Origin: Lachnospiraceae bacterium
GTDB taxonomy: Bacteria; Bacillota; Clostridia; Lachnospirales; Anaerotignaceae
Length of the DNA: 38,368 nt
NCBI GenBank assembly: GCA_028695945.1
Contig: JAQVIB010000001.1
Location: forward strand, 1 to 38,368
Reading direction: 5' to 3'
Shown here: in pieces, positions 33,760 through 38,368 of the stretch
How positions within the stretch are numbered: position 1 is the stretch's first letter
How the letters are laid out: each line of letters opens with the position of its first letter
Made by a program: the position numbers and the translations under genes
Notes under the pieces: model-generated
Seen by the model: only the letters and a program-made list of their open reading frames with translations
The model's database searches: none
Told to the model about the DNA's origin: nothing

Positions 33760-34638
33760 CTAATATAATATTTTACCTTGAGCGACCCTTTTTAAGTGAT
33801 TGCCATATTCGGATTTTCCGTACATTTCAGCTGATTCCAAAAGATTTTCCTTGGTAATCCAACCGTTTATATATGCAATTTCCTCTATTGCAGAAATTTT
33901 AATTCCTTGTCTACTTTCTATGACCTTAACAAATTCTGTGGCATCCGCCAAGGCATCTACCGTACCTGTGTCCAGCCATGCATAACCTCTTCCAAGTGTT
34001 ACAACATTAAGCGTATCGTTCTCAAGGTACATTTTGTTTAAATCGGTAATTTCCAATTCTCCCCTATCAGAAGGTTTAACCTGCTTTGCCAGCTGACAAA
34101 CTCGGCTATCATAAAAATAAAGGCCTGTAACACAATAATTAGATTTGGGGTTTTTAGGCTTTTCCTCTAAGGAAATTACTTTTCCATTTTTATCAAATTC
34201 CACAATTCCAAACCTTTCAGGATCTTCTACATAATATCCAAAAACCGTTGCTCCAGCTTTTCTTCCTGCCGCCTCCTTCAAATGCTTAGTAAGCCCACTT
34301 CCATAAAAAATATTATCTCCTAAAATCATTGCACAACTTTCGCCTGCAATGAATTTTTCACCTATAATAAAAGCCTGTGCTAGTCCGTCTGGAGAAGGCT
34401 GCTCTGCATAGCATAAACTTATTCCAAACTTTGAACCGTCACCTAAAAGGCTCTTAAAATTTGGCAAATCATTAGGGGTGGAAATAATTAAAATATCTTT
34501 TATGCCTGCTAGCATAAGAGTAGATAACGGGTAATAAATCATAGGCTTATCATATACAGGCAACAACTGCTTAGATGTCACCATAGTTAGTGGATAAAGC
34601 CTCGTTCCAGAACCGCCCGCCAAAATTATTCCTTTCAT
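33760..34638 (-). CDS. rfbA: Glucose-1-phosphate thymidylyltransferase RfbA/RmlA
   Basis: RmlA makes dTDP-glucose from glucose 1-phosphate and dTTP and is the feedback-regulated first step to dTDP-L-rhamnose. The 292 residues have GGSGTRLYPLT (9-18), CMAILGDN-type metal site (ESCAMILGDNIFYG) and the catalytic Lys region LEEKPKNPKS. RGYAWLDTGTVDAL is a further family block. The ribosome site is TTAGGAGGTTAG. It is the first gene of the 19-kb polysaccharide operon, with an extended -10 promoter and a palindrome upstream. Confidence 0.96.
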   Translation of the reverse strand: MKGIILAGGSGTRLYPLTMVTSKQLLPVYDKPMIYYPLSTLMLAGIKDILIISTPNDLPNFKSLLGDGSKFGISLCYAEQPSPDGLAQAFIIGEKFIAGESCAMILGDNIFYGSGLTKHLKEAAGRKAGATVFGYYVEDPERFGIVEFDKNGKVISLEEKPKNPKSNYCVTGLYFYDSRVCQLAKQVKPSDRGELEITDLNKMYLENDTLNVVTLGRGYAWLDTGTVDALADATEFVKVIESRQGIKISAIEEIAYINGWITKENLLESAEMYGKSEYGNHLKRVAQGKILY

Positions 34639-34656
34639 ACTCTAACCTCCTAATTT

Positions 34657-34673
34657 AAAACAATAGTTGTTTT
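34657..34673. promoter_or_regulatory. palindromic operator-like site at the polysaccharide operon start
   Basis: AAAACAATAGTTGTTTT is a perfect 7-bp inverted repeat with a 3-base centre. It covers the predicted transcription start (about 34667) of rfbA, where a bound repressor would block initiation. The XRE regulator encoded divergently is a candidate to bind it. Confidence 0.45.
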
Positions 34674-34702
34674 ATTATATCATACAATTTTGTAAAAATC
34701 TA
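34674..34702 (-). promoter_or_regulatory. promoter of the rfbA polysaccharide operon
   Basis: On the minus strand an extended -10, TG-A-TATAAT (34682-34674), is paired with a weak -35 TAGATT (34702-34697) at 17 bases. The extended -10 compensates for the poor -35. The transcript leader is about 30 bases to the rfbA ATG. The remaining DNA up to the XRE gene is AT-rich without other genes. Confidence 0.55.
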
Positions 34703-34865
34703 ACCTATATATTGTAAATATACATTTTCATATATAATTCATATATAAAAAATAATACTTGTAATATTTTGTTTCATCCTCTAATGTAAATTAAATTGCT
34801 TTTTTACCACCCTTCCTTTTCTTCACCTTACAATAATAAATAATACCTCTCGAGCAAAATAATAT

Positions 34866-34894
34866 TTAAAACGATTATTAATAACTTCTATAGA
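34866..34894 (+). promoter_or_regulatory. candidate promoter for the XRE regulator
   Basis: TTAAAA (34866-34871) and TATAGA (34889-34894) are 17 bases apart, each with four of six consensus bases. A broken inverted repeat GGTTGT/ACAACC (34905-34910 and 34932-34937) lies just downstream, ahead of the ribosome site, and could serve autoregulation. Confidence 0.35.
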
Positions 34895-34959
34895 TGTAAT
34901 TATTGGTTGTTAAATCTGCTACCATTGACTTACAACCACCTAGATTGGAGAGGATTTCC

Positions 34960-35256
34960 TTGGAAGTGAACAAAAAAATTACATTTTTAAGAGAGCAAAA
35001 GGGACTAACTGTTAACAAACTGGCTAACCAAGCTGGTATCTCCCAAAGCTTTTTACGTGAAATAGAACTAGGCAACAAAAAACCTACCATCGAAACTCTA
35101 TCCTTAGTGTGTGGCGCTTTGGATGTTTCCTTAAAGGATTTTTTTGACGATTCCTTTGAGACAAACCTGCAAAAGGAAGAATTATTGCAGGAAATTTTTC
35201 GCCTTACTCCTGAACAAATAAAGCTTTTAACCCAATTTTTAAAAAGCTTGCATTGA
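34960..35256 (+). CDS. XRE-family transcriptional regulator (short HTH protein)
   Basis: I choose TTG at 34960 because GGAGAGG lies six bases upstream and the product then begins MEVNKKITFLREQKGL, the usual helix 1 of the Cro/C1 domain; the 98 residues fit. The helix-turn-helix is about residues 16-60 (TVNKLANQAGISQSFLREIELGNKKPTIETLSLVCGALDVSLKDFFDD). The C-terminal ~30 residues (FRLTPEQIKLLTQFLKSLH) resemble the dimerising tail of SinR-like proteins. It is divergent from the rhamnose/polysaccharide operon and may control it and itself. It has its own terminator at 35262-35297. Confidence 0.85.
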   Translation: MEVNKKITFLREQKGLTVNKLANQAGISQSFLREIELGNKKPTIETLSLVCGALDVSLKDFFDDSFETNLQKEELLQEIFRLTPEQIKLLTQFLKSLH

Positions 35257-35261
35257 CTTAA

Positions 35262-35297
35262 AGAGCATCTTCCTATAGTAATTTAGGAAGATGCTCT
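35262..35297. terminator. bidirectional terminator after the XRE gene
   Basis: A perfect 13-bp inverted repeat, AGAGCATCTTCCT at 35262-35274 and its complement at 35285-35297, with a 10-base loop, is followed by AATTTT on the plus strand. It starts 6 bp after the XRE stop and also ends the transcript coming from 35404. Confidence 0.8.
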
Positions 35298-35402
35298 AAT
35301 TTTCATATTTTTAGTTAATGCCGCCGTGTCCACATATCTTTTAATTTCCCACCCTTTTTGAGAACTTTCTAAGCACTCTATTATTAATCTCTTTCCCTTC
35401 AT
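35283..35402 (-). CDS. possible 39-residue small protein coupled to the upstream gene
   Basis: The ATG at 35402 lies one base after the stop of the 145-residue protein (TAATATG), and the frame reads MKGKRLIIECLESSQKGWE and 20 more residues before a stop inside the terminator hairpin. There is no separate ribosome site, so it would depend on reinitiation. It is basic and amphipathic, without a recognisable family. It could equally be a fragment of a decayed gene; confidence is low. Confidence 0.25.
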   Translation of the reverse strand: MKGKRLIIECLESSQKGWEIKRYVDTAALTKNMKIRASS

Positions 35403-35403
35403 A

Positions 35404-35841
35404 TTATTCTAAATCACGAAGAAAACTATAATAGTGATCTTCTACCCCCTTATGTGTTCCTTTTTCTCCATATTGAGATGACGAATAATCATCTACGTAA
35501 ACATAGACCTGTACAAAGAACTTTGCCCTCCCAGGATATCCAGTTTGATCAATGGCATCTACATAAGATTTTACATCATATATACGATATTGAAGATATC
35601 CATCACCTAAATCTTCTAGTACTAATGAATTGTATTTCACCATCCCCTCTATGTACTCTGGATATGATGAGGATTCAGGGTTAAATAAATGTGCATCTAC
35701 ACATTCTTGTGCTGTTGAATAAAATTCTGGTAGTCTAGATTTTGGAGAACTCTCTCCACCTTTAATTACTAATATAATAGATATAATTGCTCCAATAATA
35801 AATATCCACTGAATCTTCGAAATACTTGTGCCATCCTCCAT
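35404..35841 (-). CDS. membrane-anchored exported protein of unknown function
   Basis: The 145-residue protein has one N-terminal membrane helix (about 10-27, IQWIFIIGAIISIILVIKGG) and an outside domain of about 115 residues. That domain contains STAQECVDAHLFNPESSSYPEY and a beta-rich stretch (YLQYRIYDVKSYVDAIDQTGYPGRAKFFVQVYVYVDD). The AAECV...L.NPESxxYP pattern is seen in small exported proteins of Firmicutes with no known role. AAAAGGAGC is about 10 bases before the ATG. It lies downstream of a zinc-ribbon membrane protein in the same direction, 78 bp apart. Confidence 0.75.
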   Translation of the reverse strand: MEDGTSISKIQWIFIIGAIISIILVIKGGESSPKSRLPEFYSTAQECVDAHLFNPESSSYPEYIEGMVKYNSLVLEDLGDGYLQYRIYDVKSYVDAIDQTGYPGRAKFFVQVYVYVDDYSSSQYGEKGTHKGVEDHYYSFLRDLE

Positions 35842-35919
35842 ATGAAATTTGCTCCTTTTTAGAATAATATCAACCCGTCAGTATACATTTTATAAATATT
35901 TTTTCCACTGCAGATGCTA

Positions 35920-36996
35920 CTAGCTATTTAATTTCCCTCTGTACTCGGCATCAAGTGCTCTCCACATTTCTTCTGCAAAGTCGTCTAGTGACACTTTTCT
36001 AAAAGTAACTTCTTTGTCTCCAGTAAAAATACTGATTACCTGCCCATTCTGTAAAACAAATTCTAATATGTAATAGGCTTCCTCTTTAGATGAAATATCC
36101 ATTTTTTCCCAATCATCATCTTCTATGTATCCCGCGATTACCAAGGAATCATTTTCAAATTCTATAACACTCATACTAAACTTTCCTTTCCAATGACCAT
36201 CTTCATATATGCTTAAACACAAATTTTCATCCAATGAGAAGCCAGTTCCCGTGTCTGTAATATAATGTCCTTTTATTTCAGCATTGGCATATTCATCTAT
36301 GTCCATCCCTGGATTATAAGTGTTATATCCATAAATAACTTCATTTTCATCAGCTTTTTCTTCCACCATATCATAACTATTAGAGCTATATAACGCCGGA
36401 AATACCTGTGTTTTTACAACAGCCACAACAGGTAAGCTTAAAAGGAGGGACGACATCAAAGAAAATAGCGCTACATTTTTAACAGAAGTACCTCCATATT
36501 CTTTTAAGCTTTTCTTTTCCGCTATTTTTTTCTTCAAACTTTCGAAATACAGTCTGTTAAAGTTTCTCCCTAATCGCACCTGTGCAACATACAGCCACAC
36601 AGTTGCTACAAACGATAACCCCAACCAAACCATCATCCACTTTAGTAGTGCATCAATATCCATGGTTCCATCCAAAATCTGTATTGTTGACCCAAGAAAA
36701 GAAATTAAAAATCCACTCAGTGGCACCTTTAAATACTTCCATAACATATCATACTGTTTTCTGTATACACAATAAAACGGGCCAAACCAAAATGCCACCC
36801 AGTTAAAGCTGCCCTTTTGTGCCGCAGCCACATTGGAAAATTCCCGAGAGAAGTATGCTTCATTTTTTCCAACGTAATTTGCAATATCGTTCTTATTCAT
36901 TACTTGCTTTAAGTAACCTTCTTCCACCTCATTTGCACAGTTAGGACAAAATCTTGAACCTATGGGTAGCACCGACCCACAATATTTACAGTACAT
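35920..36996 (-). CDS. zinc-ribbon membrane protein (DUF2628-like)
   Basis: The 358 residues begin with a zinc ribbon, Cys3-x2-Cys6 and Cys17-x2-Cys20 (MYCKYCG, FCPNCAN). Residues about 62-150 contain a DUF2628-like segment (GSFNWVAFWFGPFYCVYRKQYDMLWKY) with two or three membrane helices. Another helix is near 175-195 (ALFSLMSSLLLSLPVVAVV). The C-terminal ~150 residues are an acidic, probably extracytoplasmic beta-rich domain (GTGFSLDENLCLSIYEDGHWKGKFSMSVIEFENDSLVI). Proteins with this arrangement are widespread in Clostridia; function is unknown, though signalling or envelope stress sensing is plausible. Confidence 0.8.
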   Translation of the reverse strand: MYCKYCGSVLPIGSRFCPNCANEVEEGYLKQVMNKNDIANYVGKNEAYFSREFSNVAAAQKGSFNWVAFWFGPFYCVYRKQYDMLWKYLKVPLSGFLISFLGSTIQILDGTMDIDALLKWMMVWLGLSFVATVWLYVAQVRLGRNFNRLYFESLKKKIAEKKSLKEYGGTSVKNVALFSLMSSLLLSLPVVAVVKTQVFPALYSSNSYDMVEEKADENEVIYGYNTYNPGMDIDEYANAEIKGHYITDTGTGFSLDENLCLSIYEDGHWKGKFSMSVIEFENDSLVIAGYIEDDDWEKMDISSKEEAYYILEFVLQNGQVISIFTGDKEVTFRKVSLDDFAEEMWRALDAEYRGKLNS

Positions 36997-37040
36997 TATA
37001 ATTCCCCTTCCCTTATGTCATCTAATCAAGCCAAGGCTTA

Positions 37041-37217
37041 CTATGCACCCTGAATCATGTTAAAAATCACCCACGTCACTACTAAAATTGTCACAAACCG
37101 TTTTTTCCCATTAAATAGCATTGCCTTTGCTCCAATGACTTTCATAAATAATCCCGACACCACGTTCACCAGAATGCTGCTGATAATAAAACTAACTATT
37201 ACATATGTAATCTCCAT
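37041..37217 (-). CDS. 58-residue hydrophobic small membrane protein
   Basis: The ATG at 37217 is preceded by AGAGGACGG and encodes MEITYVIVSFIISSILVNV, then VSGLFMKVIGAKAMLFNGKK, then RFVTILVVTWVIFNMIQGA. Two hydrophobic helices flank a short basic turn (GKKR), a hairpin topology with the loop in the cytoplasm. It ends 44 bp before the zinc-ribbon gene, likely in one transcript. I do not recognise a family; the good ribosome site and clean two-helix pattern support a real gene. Confidence 0.6.
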   Translation of the reverse strand: MEITYVIVSFIISSILVNVVSGLFMKVIGAKAMLFNGKKRFVTILVVTWVIFNMIQGA

Positions 37218-37356
37218 AACCGTCCTCTTTTCTTATCATAAATTTAAATTTTAGTAACATTCCTCTTCCCACCTCAACCACCATTTTTAAAGCTGCAACA
37301 TTTGTCAAAAAAACATCCACCTCATCTAACCCATTTGATTTTAGGAATAATCTATA

Positions 37357-37392
37357 ATATCTTTAGATATAATACCATATATCTAAAGATAT
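37357..37392. repeat. 36-bp inverted repeat downstream of the serine recombinase
   Basis: Two 14-bp arms, ATATCTTTAGATAT (37357-37370) and its exact complement (37379-37392), flank an 8-bp centre AATACCAT. Each arm is itself a dyad (ATATCT-TT-AGATAT). It starts 12 bp after the recombinase stop. It may be a terminator, but there is no T-run, so a protein- or recombinase-binding site is possible. Confidence 0.65.
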
Positions 37393-37404
37393 TTCCACAT
37401 TCTT

Positions 37405-37956
37405 CTAATGCGTTTCCTTCACTCTTCGATAAAAAGTGTTCTTCTTCATCCCCAAAATGTCCATTGCCTTCCTTGCCGTAATCTCTCCCTTTCTCCATCT
37501 TCCGTATACCTTTTGAAAATCTGGGGATTCAATGCGCTTCCTTCCCAAATACTTCCCCTGATTTTTAGCAGCATCAATCCCCTCCCGTTGCCTTTGAAGA
37601 ATATATTCCCGTTCTAGTTCTGCAACTGCTCCGAATACTGTCAACATAAATTTACCTGTAGGTGTATTGGTATCAATAGCTTCTTTTTTGCTAATAAAGA
37701 CTACCCCTTTTGTATTTAACTTTTCAATCAACCAAAGAAGGTCTTTGGTATTCCTAGCAAAACGGCTGATGGACTCACAAATCACTGTGTCCCCATTTCT
37801 TACAAACTCCAGCATTCTTCTCAATTCTGGTCTGTCAAAGCTCTTTCCGCTAGACTTGTCCAAAAATATTTCATCAACCTCCAGTTCCTTCATCAAAACT
37901 TCTTGTCTTAAAGTGTTCTGCTCCTGGGAACTTACACGAATGTAGCCAATTTTCAT
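37405..37956 (-). CDS. Serine recombinase (resolvase/invertase family)
   Basis: The 183-residue protein is a small serine recombinase that cuts DNA through a covalent Ser-DNA link. The nucleophile is Ser9 in IRVSSQEQN, with Arg8 and the SRFARN arginines (about 65-68) forming the active site. AVAELEREYILQRQREGIDAAK is the long E-helix of the dimer interface. The C-terminal part (GRKRIESPDFQKVYGRWRKGEITARKAMDILGMKKNTFYRRVKE, about 138-181) is the HTH_7-type DNA-binding domain. Its ribosome site is GGAGG. It lacks the long C-terminus of large transposon integrases. A likely res region lies upstream at 38019-38132. Whether it resolves a transposon or inverts DNA is not shown here. Confidence 0.93.
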   Translation of the reverse strand: MKIGYIRVSSQEQNTLRQEVLMKELEVDEIFLDKSSGKSFDRPELRRMLEFVRNGDTVICESISRFARNTKDLLWLIEKLNTKGVVFISKKEAIDTNTPTGKFMLTVFGAVAELEREYILQRQREGIDAAKNQGKYLGRKRIESPDFQKVYGRWRKGEITARKAMDILGMKKNTFYRRVKETH

Positions 37957-38018
37957 TCTCCAAACTGCCTCCTTCCATCTTTGATATAAAATATTGAGTC
38001 TAAAGTTCCTCTACGCTC

Positions 38019-38132
38019 AAAAAAGTGTCAATAGGGTCTACTTGCCTTTTGCAACGTTGCAAAATACAAAAATCAACTCTATTGACACACTTTTTCCGTG
38101 TTTCACTGGACTATACCCTATTGAAACGCTCT
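38019..38132. promoter_or_regulatory. probable res site of the serine recombinase: three repeats and a palindrome
   Basis: Three related elements lie ahead of the recombinase: AAAAAGTGTCAATAGGGTCT (38020-38039, plus), AAAAAGTGTGTCAATAGAGT (minus, about 38095-38076) and AGCGTTTCAATAGGGTATAG (minus, about 38130-38111). The core TCAATAGGGT is shared. Between the first two is the perfect palindrome TTTTGCAACGTTGCAAAA (38047-38064). Multiple subsites just upstream of the gene match the layout of resolvase res sites, where they also repress the promoter. Confidence 0.6.
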
Positions 38133-38140
38133 AACCCTTT

Positions 38141-38368
38141 CTAATACTCACACTGGTACAACAACTCCTCCACCTCATCCAAGGTATAACCCTCCTGATA
38201 CAACACTTCTACTTCCTCTGGCTCGAACCCAAAGCAGGCCGCCATCCACTTCAGTTCTTCCAACCGCTCCTGTTCCATATCCGTACACGCAATTTTGTAA
38301 TATGGTGTGCACTCCAAATAAGGGCTGTATCTTTCCATGAACCATAGGTCGTCTAAATTGTTGTAGGA
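38141..38368 (-). CDS. hypothetical acidic protein, C-terminal part (runs off the right edge)
   Basis: The frame is open from the window edge through LDDLWFMERYSPYLECTPYYK to a stop at 38141, 75 codons. The internal ATG at 38338 has no ribosome site, so the start lies outside the window. The visible part is Glu-rich and helical (MEQERLEELKWMAACFGFEPEEVEVLYQEGYTLDEVEELLYQ); the last ~40 residues resemble a UBA-like three-helix fold. I do not recognise the protein. Its position upstream of the recombinase suggests accessory DNA. Confidence 0.6.
   Translation of the reverse strand, partial: SYNNLDDLWFMERYSPYLECTPYYKIACTDMEQERLEELKWMAACFGFEPEEVEVLYQEGYTLDEVEELLYQCEY

Noticed and set aside
37057..37254. 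65-residue plus-strand ORF
   Set aside because: Antisense of the 58-residue membrane protein on the minus strand, which has a ribosome site and clear two-helix pattern.

Overview
The window comes from an AT-rich, low-GC Gram-positive anaerobe, most likely a member of the Clostridia (Lachnospirales-like). The reasons are a clostridial-type NifD with the long internal insertion, the nifH-nifI1-nifI2-nifD-nifK gene order, an S-layer-homology (SLH) surface protein, strong AGGAGG ribosome sites and AT-rich codon use. Almost everything is on the minus strand, so it is easiest to read from right to left.

Positions 1-8021 hold a nitrogen-fixation block: nifH, nifI1, nifI2, nifD, nifK and the first 158 codons of nifE, with a molybdate ABC importer (modABC) directly upstream. 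The nifH leader carries a good promoter followed by a terminator-like hairpin before the gene. A second strong hairpin separates nifK from nifE. The 5' arms of both hairpins contain the shared motif GACAAAGRCGTYGG, which suggests attenuation control of the regulon. NifI1/NifI2 are PII proteins that switch nitrogenase off when ammonia is available.

Positions 8325-14225 hold a large SLH-anchored surface protein gene broken into two reading frames at an A8 tract, then thiC with its promoter, TPP riboswitch and terminator. Upstream of thiC lies a decayed second copy of the SLH gene, with an internal deletion and stop codons. Positions 14226-14855 encode a two-repeat DUF4397 protein on the plus strand, followed by a bidirectional terminator and a fragment resembling the 3' half of tRNA-Met.

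Positions 15188-34638 are one long co-oriented surface-polysaccharide operon of 17 genes. It begins with rfbA, rfbC, rfbB (and later rfbD) for dTDP-L-rhamnose. Two GT2 glycosyltransferases, a Wzm/Wzt-type ABC exporter and a 1393-residue methyltransferase/coiled-coil/GT4/GT2 protein follow. The distal part is a second module: an epimerase, a GT-C-like membrane transferase, a membrane protein of unknown function, a UbiA-family prenyltransferase resembling polyprenyl-phosphate phosphoribosyltransferase, a HAD phosphatase, an SMR-type small transporter, an extended SDR and an LPG-synthase-like integral membrane protein. Together these look like a clostridial counterpart of the actinobacterial polyprenyl-phosphoryl-pentose pathway, making and flipping a lipid-linked pentose used outside the membrane. 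This is the best candidate for an undescribed system here.

Positions 34639-38368 hold a divergent XRE regulator, small membrane and zinc-ribbon proteins (one only 58 residues), a serine recombinase with a likely three-subsite res region upstream and a 36-bp inverted repeat downstream, and a partial gene at the right edge. This end looks like accessory DNA.
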